In this document: piece by piece, positions 1 to 4,630 of the stretch
Position numbering within the stretch: the stretch's first letter is position 1
How the letters are laid out: each line of letters starts with the position of its first letter
Assembly: GCA_003453085.1 (NCBI GenBank)
Contig: DMMK01000139.1
Coordinates: 1 to 5,368, forward strand
DNA from: Verrucomicrobiales bacterium
Lineage (GTDB): Bacteria; Verrucomicrobiota; Verrucomicrobiia; Verrucomicrobiales; Verrucomicrobiaceae
Direction: 5' to 3'
Length of the DNA stretch: 5,368 nucleotides
Program-made: the position numbers and the translations under genes
Notes under the pieces: generated by a model
What the model saw: only the letters and a program-made list of their open reading frames with translations
Told to the model about the DNA's origin: nothing
The model's database searches: none

Positions 1-456
1 CTCAAAGCCACAGTAGTTCAGGGGCACGTCATTTTCGCGGGGACGTTTCTTGTCCAGCAGAACGGCAGTTCGCAGGGAAGCTGGATTTTCGCTCAGCAGG
101 CGTTCGCGCAGGGCCCTGAGGGTGAGGCCGGTATCCAGAATGTCATCGAGGAGCAAAATGTCCTGACCGCCGAACTCCACGCCTGCCGGCCAGTTGATCT
201 TCACCTGCCCCGTCGATTCGGTGCCGCCGTGGTAGCTGCTGGCCCCGAGGGTGACAATGCGCATCGGCAGGTCAATCTGGCGCAGCAAATCCGCAACAAA
301 GAACAGCGCGCCGTCCATCAGCACCACCACCGTGATCACCTGGCCGGTGTAGTCACGCTGGATCTCCTGCGCCATTTCGGTGACGCGGGTACGGATGGAT
401 TCCGCGCTGAGCAGCACGCGGTGTAGATCTCTTAAAACTCCGGTTAGGGCAGACAT
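1..456 (-). CDS. hpt: Hypoxanthine phosphoribosyltransferase, 3' end cut by the window edge
   Basis: This cytosolic purine-salvage enzyme transfers phosphoribose from PRPP to hypoxanthine or guanine, giving IMP or GMP. The visible 152 residues (counted from the ATG at 456) align with the family along their length. There is an N-terminal DLHRVLLSAESI segment, a VVLMDGALFFVADLL strand-helix near 44-58, and the flexible-loop signature SSYHGGTESTG at 73-83. The PRPP-binding motif ILLLDDILDTGLT lies at 100-112 and LLDKKRP, with its purine-contacting lysine region, at 133-139. The reading frame is open to base 1, and about 25-30 C-terminal residues (the usual VGYGxDY region) lie outside the window. 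The first PRPP-loop acid pair is DD rather than the common ED, a conservative change. An in-frame ATG at 486 would add 10 residues and has the same upstream context as pdxH. No Shine-Dalgarno precedes either start. The gene is divergent from pdxH. Confidence 0.93.
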   Translation of the reverse strand, partial: MSALTGVLRDLHRVLLSAESIRTRVTEMAQEIQRDYTGQVITVVVLMDGALFFVADLLRQIDLPMRIVTLGASSYHGGTESTGQVKINWPAGVEFGGQDILLLDDILDTGLTLRALRERLLSENPASLRTAVLLDKKRPRENDVPLNYCGFE

Positions 457-483
457 GGCAAGAATATTGGACAAAGGCGCAAA

Positions 484-533
484 CATGGGATTGCCGCAAC
501 GGCCTGACGCACGTTTCTTCCGTCAATCCCATG
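484..533. repeat. Perfect 10-bp inverted repeat spanning the hpt/pdxH divergent gap
   Basis: CATGGGATTG (484-493) is the exact reverse complement of CAATCCCATG (524-533), with a 30-nt spacer. The right arm ends in the pdxH start codon. The left arm, read on the minus strand, ends in an in-frame hpt ATG at 486. Either it is a symmetric regulatory dyad between divergent genes, or it reflects two genes with identical initiation context. The repeat is seen directly; its function is inferred. Confidence 0.6.
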
Positions 534-1184
534 CTCGACTTCCCACCCACCAATCTGCGCGACCTCCGCGTGAGCTATGATCTGGACAGCCTCACCGAGG
601 AGACGGCCCCGACGGACCCGCACATCCTCTTCAATCTCTGGCTGCAGGACGCCCTGGCCCATGCGCTGCCGGAGCCGAATGCGATGACGCTTTCCACCAT
701 CGGCAGCGATGGCGGGCCAAACAGCCGCACCGTGCTGCTGAAGGGACTGGATGGGCGCGGCTTTCACTTCTTCACCAACTACGACAGCCGCAAGGGCCGT
801 GACATCGCCGCCAATCCCCAGGCCGCGCTCACCTTCCTGTGGACGCAGAGGCATCACCAGGTGAGCGTGCGCGGCACGATCACCAAGCTGCCCCGCGAAG
901 ATGCGGAGAGTTACTTCAACAGCCGTCCCATCGGCCACCAGATCGGGGCCTGGGTCTCGGATCAGAGCGCCGTGATTCCCGGACGGGAATGGCTGCATGA
1001 GCGCGAAGCCGAATTGGCGGCCCGCTTTGGCACCGGCCCCATCCCCTGCCCGCCGAACTGGGGCGGCTACACGCTGCTGGCCTCCGAGATCGAATTCTGG
1101 CAGGGCCGCGTCAGCCGTCTGCATGACCGCCTGCGTTACACCCGAATCGAAAGCGGGTGGAAGATGGAACGGCTGAGTCCGTGA
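531..1184 (+). CDS. pdxH: Pyridoxamine/pyridoxine 5'-phosphate oxidase
   Basis: This FMN-dependent, homodimeric cytosolic enzyme oxidises pyridoxamine 5'-phosphate or pyridoxine 5'-phosphate to pyridoxal 5'-phosphate with O2, releasing H2O2. It is the last step of the DXP-dependent B6 route and of B6 salvage. The 217 residues match the usual family length. An N-terminal LRxxY element and a DPxxLFxxWLxDA helix are followed by the FMN-binding strand RTVLLKG (66-72) and FFTNYDSRKG (80-89). The phosphate and substrate-binding segment SYFNSRP lies at 127-133, with GAWVSDQS at 139-146 and PCPPNWGGY at 172-180. The signature EFWQGRVSRLHDRLRY (188-203) holds R196 and H198, equivalent to the E. coli substrate-binding Arg/His pair. 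The protein ends with the conserved RLSP. The start at 531 gives a full-length N terminus and has no visible Shine-Dalgarno. The 263-residue open frame antisense to it is a GC-bias shadow. Confidence 0.97.
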   Translation: MLDFPPTNLRDLRVSYDLDSLTEETAPTDPHILFNLWLQDALAHALPEPNAMTLSTIGSDGGPNSRTVLLKGLDGRGFHFFTNYDSRKGRDIAANPQAALTFLWTQRHHQVSVRGTITKLPREDAESYFNSRPIGHQIGAWVSDQSAVIPGREWLHEREAELAARFGTGPIPCPPNWGGYTLLASEIEFWQGRVSRLHDRLRYTRIESGWKMERLSP

Positions 1185-1219
1185 ATGCCTGGGGCTGTCG
1201 GAATCCGGCTTTTGCGCTG

Positions 1220-1348
1220 TGGGGATGAATTTCATTTTATCCCCATTTGGGGATTTTTGATCTCAACAGACTGATTTTCAATGGGTTAGGATGGGGATTT
1301 CATGGGGAAATAAGTCCCCATCTGGGGAAGAATGGGGACAGATGGGGA
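1220..1348. repeat. Cluster of TGGGGA hexamers on both strands, partly helically phased
   Basis: Plus-strand TGGGGA begins at 1220, 1248, 1292, 1303, 1323, 1333 and 1343, and the complement TCCCCA begins at 1240 and 1315. That is nine hexamers in 129 bp, where well under one is expected by chance. The last five plus-strand copies are separated by 11, 20, 10 and 10 bp, close to whole helical turns, and a degenerate copy (TGGGTT) sits at 1282. Two copies form near-palindromes TCCCCA-NN-TGGGGA at 1240-1253 and 1315-1328. This could be a multi-site protein-binding array or a G-quadruplex-prone tract. The hexamers are seen; both roles are inferred. Confidence 0.7.
1239..1258 (+). terminator. Possible weak terminator behind pdxH
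   Basis: ATCCCC (1239-1244) and GGGGAT (1249-1254) can form a 6-bp stem with a 4-nt ATTT loop, followed by a short T run. It lies about 55 bp after the pdxH stop. The upstream GGGGAT at 1221-1226 can pair with the same ATCCCC, so two hairpins are mutually exclusive. The stem is short and the call is tentative. Confidence 0.35.
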
Positions 1349-1355
1349 ATTTTTT
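1315..1355 (+). terminator. Intrinsic (Rho-independent) terminator downstream of pdxH
   Basis: TCCCCATCTG (1315-1324) is the perfect reverse complement of CAGATGGGGA (1339-1348). The 10-bp stem with its 14-nt loop is followed, after one A, by six T residues (1350-1355). The orientation suits transcripts reading through from pdxH, whose stop is about 130 bp upstream. The arms are built from the TGGGGA motif that fills this region. Confidence 0.65.
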
Positions 1356-1494
1356 CGACAAGGTTGCATGGGCAGTGCTTGCGGATATTCATTGATATTT
1401 TTGGATGTTATTCATCAGACGAAAGCGGATGCTTGATGACTGTGATGGGAATATCGGGGGAGCAGCCGGAGAGTGCAAGGCCAGACAGGCGCCC

Positions 1495-1515
1495 GGATGC
1501 CAAGTGGCGTTTTTT
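1495..1515 (+). terminator. Weak hairpin plus T-run, possible terminator
   Basis: GCC (1499-1501) and GGC (1506-1508) flank an AAGT loop. The stem can be extended only by wobble and A-T pairs. A run of six T residues covers 1510-1515. The short stem makes this a marginal call. Confidence 0.22.
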
Positions 1516-1687
1516 GTGGGAAGCTTTCAGGCGGGGTTGGCCCCACCGAGTTGCGCCTCATTCATGGTGAGAGCCCATGAATTCCACCGCGGAAACGCAC
1601 CTGCAGGGCGGCTTGTCGTTGCTCCAGGAGGCAGACGACAAAGCCCAACCGCAGGTTTGTTTTCATCAGGTTACGAATGCCCCGGTG

Positions 1688-2188
1688 CTAACGAGAAATG
1701 TCCGGGCAGGCCATCACGATTTTGGTTTCCGTTCTCGTGGGTTGGCTGGCCAGGGTTTCTGCCAGCAGCGGAGACAGTTCGCAACGGCTCCGTTGATGAA
1801 TCGCACGAACGAAATCCACGATGCGCGGAGAGTAGTCGGTGGAGGTGAAGGCGAGGGCACAATCCGGGCCATGAATGACGAGGTAATGAAGCGGCTGGTT
1901 GAGCTGGATTCGGCGGATCTCTGACCAGGGATGAAAGGTGCTGTGGCCCAGGCGATGGATTCGCAAGCCGTCTTCCTCCACGACAAACCGATTGATACCG
2001 CTACGAAGATACAGCCCCAGCACCAGTAGAGAAAGCAGGCCGCAACCACCCACCATGGCGACACGCAGCGGGAACCCGCCCCGAACGAAATGATCGACTG
2101 AAGAACGATAGGCCATCCAGCCAAAAAAGACGGCGAGTCCCAGGGCTAAAAGATGAATGAGTGGAGAGTGACTGAACTTGGTTTTCAT
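1688..2188 (-). CDS. Small two-helix membrane protein with a PH-like C-terminal domain
   Basis: This is a 166-residue protein that I do not recognise as a named gene. Two hydrophobic helices are clear: about residues 9-27 (LIHLLALGLAVFFGWMAY) and about 41-61 (VAMVGGCGLLSLLVLGLY). They are separated by a short polar loop. After them comes a soluble stretch of alternating strands (NRFVVEEDGLRIHRLG, then HPWSEIRRIQL and HYLVIHG). It ends in an amphipathic helix, RIVDFVRAIHQR, near 122-133. Two N-terminal helices, strands opening with VxxDGL and WSEI, and a final helix resemble bacterial PH-domain membrane proteins (YcxB/bPH-like). This is a fold-level guess from pattern, so no function is proposed beyond a membrane-anchored PH-like protein. 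The ATG at 2188 directly precedes the first helix, follows a run of six C residues, and has no Shine-Dalgarno. Overlapping frames on the other strand lack such protein-like structure. The gene appears monocistronic, with repeat-rich DNA on both sides. Confidence 0.72.
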   Translation of the reverse strand: MKTKFSHSPLIHLLALGLAVFFGWMAYRSSVDHFVRGGFPLRVAMVGGCGLLSLLVLGLYLRSGINRFVVEEDGLRIHRLGHSTFHPWSEIRRIQLNQPLHYLVIHGPDCALAFTSTDYSPRIVDFVRAIHQRSRCELSPLLAETLASQPTRTETKIVMACPDISR

Positions 2189-2313
2189 GGGGGGTAAGGT
2201 TAGCTAGGTAAGGGCCAGACTCAATGAGGCCAAAGGGAAGATGGTGACAGTTTGTCCATTCAACGTGGCTTTGAAACGAGGTTTGATGAGGAAGCATCGA
2301 GTGGTGCGTTATG

Positions 2314-2347
2314 GAGCTTTGAGAGTTAGGCCGCCCTTTCAAAGCTC
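2314..2347. repeat. 12-bp-stem inverted repeat, REP-like
   Basis: GAGCTTTGA (2314-2322) pairs perfectly with TCAAAGCTC (2339-2347). The stem continues inward with GAG/CTT (2323-2325 with 2336-2338, one G-T wobble), leaving a 10-nt loop at 2326-2335. The segment 2326-2344, TTAGGCCGCCCTTTCAAAG, matches 4604-4622 near the transposase at 17 of 19 positions. No T-run follows on either side, so a terminator role is less likely than a REP-like repeat. Confidence 0.7.
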
Positions 2348-2399
2348 TGGGCTCGTGGTGTACCGATATCCAAGGCGTTGCCCTGGGCTGCGATAGGCT

Positions 2400-2412
2400 G
2401 CCCCTTTGGGGC
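2400..2412. repeat. Short perfect hairpin GCCCC-TTT-GGGGC
   Basis: Five-base arms (2400-2404 and 2408-2412) flank a TTT loop. It sits between the larger hairpins at 2314-2347 and 2415-2441 and is probably part of the same composite repeat. Confidence 0.45.
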
Positions 2413-2414
2413 GA

Positions 2415-2441
2415 AGAACCGGACATCAAGGTCCCGGTTCT
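2415..2441. repeat. Inverted repeat with AGAACCGG arms
   Basis: AGAACCGG (2415-2422) is the exact reverse complement of CCGGTTCT (2434-2441). AC/GT can add two further pairs past a bulged C, leaving a 6-nt loop. It is the third consecutive hairpin in about 130 bp. Confidence 0.6.
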
Positions 2442-2465
2442 CCATGATTATCCAATCTCAACCCA

Positions 2466-2567
2466 TTCATCAGGGCCAAAGGCATCACACCATCGCATCC
2501 CCACCAAAACATGCGGCGGCGGTAAAACAACGTCTCCAACCGCCCCCTCTTCATGAGCGCCAACGGC
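2466..2567 (-). repeat. Two diverged direct copies of an 18-nt repeat unit
   Basis: TTCATCAGGGCCAAAGGC (2466-2483) and TTCATGAGCGCCAACGGC (2550-2567) match at 15 of 18 positions, 84 bp apart. A weaker third copy with a 1-nt gap is seen as TCAATGAGGCCAAAGG at about 2220-2235. On the minus strand the two clear copies read MPLALMN and LPLALMK. They are most likely fragments of a dispersed intergenic repeat rather than coding DNA. Confidence 0.5.
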
Positions 2568-2669
2568 AGCTGTCGGGAGCTAAATCGCGCTGGCCTTGCA
2601 GCAGCTAAAAGCCTGTTAACCAAATGTTTTGGGACGCGGACACATGCAGCAAAACGAACCTGTTATGCT

Positions 2670-3203
2670 ATGCAAAATACAACCCCATTAAATGTTAAAC
2701 CAACCATCGTCCCCAAGGACGAAAATCGTGATCCCATCAGCGGCGCTCCAGGAGCGCATCCTGTGGGAGTCGGTGTCGGAGCTGCTGCGGGCGGTGCCAC
2801 GGGCGCGGCCCTCGGAATGGCCGGTGGCCCCGTCGGTGTCGCTGTAGGCGCTGCCATCGGTGCCGTCGCCGGGGGCCTTGCCGGCAAAGGTGTGGCGGAA
2901 GCCGTTGATCCAACGGCCGAGGAAGCTTACTGGAATGACCGGTATCAAGCCGAACCCTATTATGAACGCGACCTGACCTATAACGATTATGGGCCGGCTT
3001 ATCGCACCGGATTCACCGGCTACACGAACTACGGCCTCAACGGTCGTGACTTCGACAGCGCCCAGGCGGATCTCCAGCGGGACTATGAGAAGGACCGCGG
3101 CTCCTCCCGCCTTGATTGGGAGAAGGCCAAAGCAGCCTCCCGCGCAGCCTGGGATCGTGTGGAGCGAGGACTCCCAGGTGACGCAGATCGAGATGGCAAA
3201 TAA
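2670..3203 (+). CDS. Glycine-zipper protein of unknown function
   Basis: This 177-residue protein has three visible parts. A polar N terminus (about 1-30) includes DENRDPISGAPGAHPVG. A long Gly/Ala-rich stretch (about 32-74) with GxxxG spacing is typical of a glycine zipper, which can pack as paired transmembrane or membrane-associated helices. A C-terminal region rich in Tyr, Asp and Trp includes EEAYWNDRY (84-92), YNDYGPAYRTG (104-114), LDWEKAKAASRAAWDRVER (148-166) and a final GDADRDGK. Proteins of this layout are, as far as I recall, widespread hypothetical proteins in Proteobacteria and Verrucomicrobia, with no established activity. No cleavable signal peptide is visible. The open frame extends upstream to an ATG at 2553. 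I reject that extension because its 39 residues are translated repeat DNA and family members begin near MQNTTP. There is no Shine-Dalgarno. The gene stands alone and is followed 8 nt after its stop by a large hairpin. Confidence 0.85.
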   Translation: MQNTTPLNVKPTIVPKDENRDPISGAPGAHPVGVGVGAAAGGATGAALGMAGGPVGVAVGAAIGAVAGGLAGKGVAEAVDPTAEEAYWNDRYQAEPYYERDLTYNDYGPAYRTGFTGYTNYGLNGRDFDSAQADLQRDYEKDRGSSRLDWEKAKAASRAAWDRVERGLPGDADRDGK

Positions 3204-3211
3204 GGATCATC

Positions 3212-3258
3212 TTTCCTCCCTTCGCATGTGCCCTGAGCCATGCGAAGGGGCAAGGAAA
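3212..3258. terminator. Large hairpin just after the glycine-zipper gene, probable transcript end
   Basis: CCCTTCGCATG (3218-3228) pairs perfectly with CATGCGAAGGG (3239-3249) around a 10-nt loop. After a 3-nt bulge, TTTCCT (3212-3217) pairs with AGGAAA (3253-3258), giving about 17 bp in all. It lies between two convergent genes. No T-run follows in either direction, so it may stabilise or end transcripts by another route, or simply be a repeat. Confidence 0.5.
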
Positions 3259-3294
3259 TAGGGGCTAGCTATTACGACTTGGATGCTTAGAGCC

Positions 3295-3352
3295 TGTTCC
3301 GAAACACCCGTTCGAACATCTCGCTGCGGCTGGGAGCGAAGGTGTCGGAGCA
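3295..3352. repeat. Imperfect inverted repeat abutting the hydrolase stop codon
   Basis: TGTTCCGAAACACC (3295-3308) pairs with GGTGTCGGAGCA (3341-3352) through 12 pairs, including one wobble, with two bulged A residues. A second stem inside it, TCGCT/AGCGA (3321-3325 with 3335-3339), gives a branched or stacked structure. The outer arm starts 1 nt after the hydrolase stop codon (3354-3356), in the right place for a 3'-end structure of that minus-strand gene. A T-run is missing. Confidence 0.5.
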
Positions 3353-3353
3353 C

Positions 3354-4304
3354 TTACTTCTTCACGCCTTTGGCAAAGAGCCAGGTGTGCAGTTCGGCCT
3401 CATCAAAGGCCTTGCCGACGATGCCGTGGCCGCCATCGGGATACTCCGTGTATTTGCAGTCTTTGTCGCGCTTCAGTGCGTCGGCGAGGGCACGAGAGCC
3501 ATCCACTTTGACGGTGGCGTCATCCACGGCGTGGAAGAGCCAGAGGGGGACTTTTTTGAAGGTGCCGGCGGTTTCTGGGCCAGTGCAACCGGCGACGGCG
3601 ACTCCGGCGGCGAAGAGCTTGGGCTCCTGGTTGATGAGGTGGCAGGTGCCAAAGCCACCCATGGAGTAGCCCGTGCAGTAAACGCGGTCCTTGTCCACCG
3701 GCAGGTTCTTGATCAGTTCCTTGACGAGATCCAGGGCCTGCTCACCGGGTTTGTCGCTCCAGCCGCCACCGGTGGCCCCATAGGGCTGGTAGCAGAGCGG
3801 GGCGACGATGATGCACGGGTTCTTGGTGTAGCGATCTTCCTTGGCAAAACCCTTCATCCAGCCACCCACCTGCTTGCCATTCTCATTGTTAGGCGACTTG
3901 CCATGCAGGGCCAGGATGAGGGGGTAGGCCTGTGCGGCGTTCAGGTCCTTGGCCCCATAGATGGCAAAGGGCAGCCCCTTGTACTCAGACAGGGCCCACT
4001 CGCCCGTCATCAGGGCTGCGAACGGGCCTTCCACCGGCTTGGCCGCCAGAGCGGGTTTGGCCCCCTGCTCCTTGATGAAAGCCTGGTCCGCCGCCGAGAG
4101 ACGGCTTTGCGGAAAGGTCAGCGTCTGCCCATCCGGCAGCCTCTTCAGCGTCACCTCCGTGGCCGTCGCGGAAACGAAATCCGCCTGGAGCTTGCGCCCA
4201 TCGGTGGCCGTCCATTCACGGGCGTGAAGGGTGATGGAGAGCAATAGGAGGAGAGTGAAAGCAAGTCGGGTGGGAGCGTTCATGGCAGAGCGGGACGAAT
4301 CCAT
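3354..4304 (-). CDS. Secreted alpha/beta hydrolase with N-terminal SHD1-like domain
   Basis: This is a 316-residue exported serine hydrolase, probably a carboxylesterase or depolymerase-like enzyme; the substrate is unknown. A signal peptide is visible (LAFTLLLLLSITLHA, about 14-28), with cleavage likely before REW. Residues 29-80 (REWTATDGRKLQADFV to RLSAADQAFIKEQ) match the small SHD1-type domain often found in exported Planctomycetes and Verrucomicrobia proteins. The hydrolase domain runs from about 105 to the end. It has an oxyanion-region LALHGKS (131-137), nucleophile elbow GYSMGG with S214 (212-217), an acid candidate D261 or D262 in HAVDDATV, and H293 in GGHG. These four complete a normal triad. 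The strand-turn arrangement resembles dienelactone-hydrolase or PHB-depolymerase-like families. An in-frame ATG at 4283 gives a tighter signal peptide (MNAPTRLAF) and may be the true start. No Shine-Dalgarno precedes either. The gene appears monocistronic and convergent with the glycine-zipper gene. Confidence 0.9.
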   Translation of the reverse strand: MDSSRSAMNAPTRLAFTLLLLLSITLHAREWTATDGRKLQADFVSATATEVTLKRLPDGQTLTFPQSRLSAADQAFIKEQGAKPALAAKPVEGPFAALMTGEWALSEYKGLPFAIYGAKDLNAAQAYPLILALHGKSPNNENGKQVGGWMKGFAKEDRYTKNPCIIVAPLCYQPYGATGGGWSDKPGEQALDLVKELIKNLPVDKDRVYCTGYSMGGFGTCHLINQEPKLFAAGVAVAGCTGPETAGTFKKVPLWLFHAVDDATVKVDGSRALADALKRDKDCKYTEYPDGGHGIVGKAFDEAELHTWLFAKGVKK

Positions 4305-4482
4305 TCATCAACGTTTTTCCTAGCGGGTTTCTTGGAGATCAAAGAGGGATTAACGCGGTTTATCAGCGAGTCGGTGCAGAGGAGAAGGGCAATGATTAAT
4401 GAGGGTCTGACGCGGTAGAATGCCTGGAGATGCGGGCAGGTGCAGGCGACGCGGTGAGGTGGGGGCGTGGTGATCCAGGGGA

Positions 4483-4502
4483 CCGCGCCATCAATGGCGC
4501 GG
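4483..4502. repeat. Perfect 9-bp hairpin with 2-nt loop
   Basis: CCGCGCCAT (4483-4491) and ATGGCGCGG (4494-4502) are exact reverse complements separated by CA. It has the same design (long GC-rich arms, 2-nt spacer) as the hairpin at 4609-4626, and is a REP-like candidate associated with the nearby RAYT gene. Confidence 0.7.
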
Positions 4503-4556
4503 CTAATCCACGGACGCCGCGCTGCGACTAGGGGGAAGGATGCGGGTGTGTTGGCA

Positions 4557-4595
4557 GTAGGTTTGGGGGCTCTGGGTCTTTGCCGCAGAGCGGCA
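4557..4595 (+). repeat. REP-like module 1: GTAGGTTTGG head plus TGCCGC-AGA-GCGGCA hairpin
   Basis: GTAGGTTTGG starts at 4557, and 24 nt from its first base begins a perfect 6-bp hairpin with an AGA loop (4581-4586 and 4590-4595). In characterised RAYT systems a GTAG tetranucleotide 5' of the hairpin is part of the recognised REP sequence. Here the gap is longer than in E. coli REPs. Confidence 0.5.
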
Positions 4596-4608
4596 GTCGT
4601 CTATTAGG

Positions 4609-4626
4609 CCGGCCTTTCAAGGCCGG
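4609..4626. repeat. Perfect 8-bp hairpin CCGGCCTT-TC-AAGGCCGG
   Basis: The arms at 4609-4616 and 4619-4626 are exact complements around a 2-nt spacer. The overlapping 19-nt segment TTAGGCCGGCCTTTCAAGG (4604-4622) recurs with two mismatches at 2326-2344, linking this locus to the repeat cluster between the PH-like and glycine-zipper genes. Confidence 0.7.
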
Positions 4627-4630
4627 TAAG

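Larger units (their letters stand above)
1185..1687. other. Gene-free interval of about 500 bp between pdxH and the PH-like protein gene
   Basis: No open frame here has a recognisable protein; those present overlap the repeats or run antisense into the next gene. The first third (1220-1348) is a TGGGGA-rich cluster ending in an intrinsic terminator. The remainder is more ordinary sequence with two weak hairpins. GCC-AAGT-GGC at 1499-1508 is followed by six T residues. GGGG-TTGG-CCCC lies at 1533-1544, extended by GG/CC across a mismatch. No tRNA or known RNA fold was recognised, though a small RNA cannot be excluded. Confidence 0.6.
2189..2669. other. Gene-free, repeat-dense interval of about 480 bp
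   Basis: No credible gene was found. The interval holds a large hairpin (2314-2347), two smaller ones (2400-2412 and 2415-2441), and diverged copies of an 18-nt unit. The short open frames on either strand are composed of these repeats. Read on the minus strand, the repeat units translate to LPLALM-type peptides, a pattern I associate from memory with spurious ORFs over dispersed intergenic repeats; this is unverified. The last 45 bp or so before 2670 is AT-richer and probably holds the promoter of the glycine-zipper gene. I could not fix a confident -35/-10 pair. Confidence 0.6.

Noticed and set aside
444..1235. 263-residue minus-strand open frame antisense to pdxH
   Set aside because: It is a GC-bias shadow. 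The opposite strand carries a full-length, motif-complete pdxH, and this frame gives a low-complexity sequence rich in Ala, Gly and Arg with no recognisable domain.
1247..1924. Three overlapping plus-strand open frames in the gap after pdxH
   Set aside because: They begin inside the TGGGGA cluster or its terminator, or run antisense into the PH-like gene. They share no protein-like pattern and have no plausible starts.
2001..2623. Minus-strand open frames of 142 and 65 residues over the repeat block
   Set aside because: Their sequence is dictated by hairpins and diverged repeats (LPLALM-type peptides), a typical cause of spurious ORFs.
2553..2669. N-terminal extension of the glycine-zipper protein to an upstream ATG
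   Set aside because: The added 39 residues are translated repeat DNA, and the family-like N terminus begins at the ATG at 2670.
3342..4247. 301-residue plus-strand open frame antisense to the hydrolase
   Set aside because: The minus strand encodes a signal peptide, SHD1-like domain and complete catalytic triad. The plus-strand frame has no coherent domain and overlaps the 3' inverted repeat.
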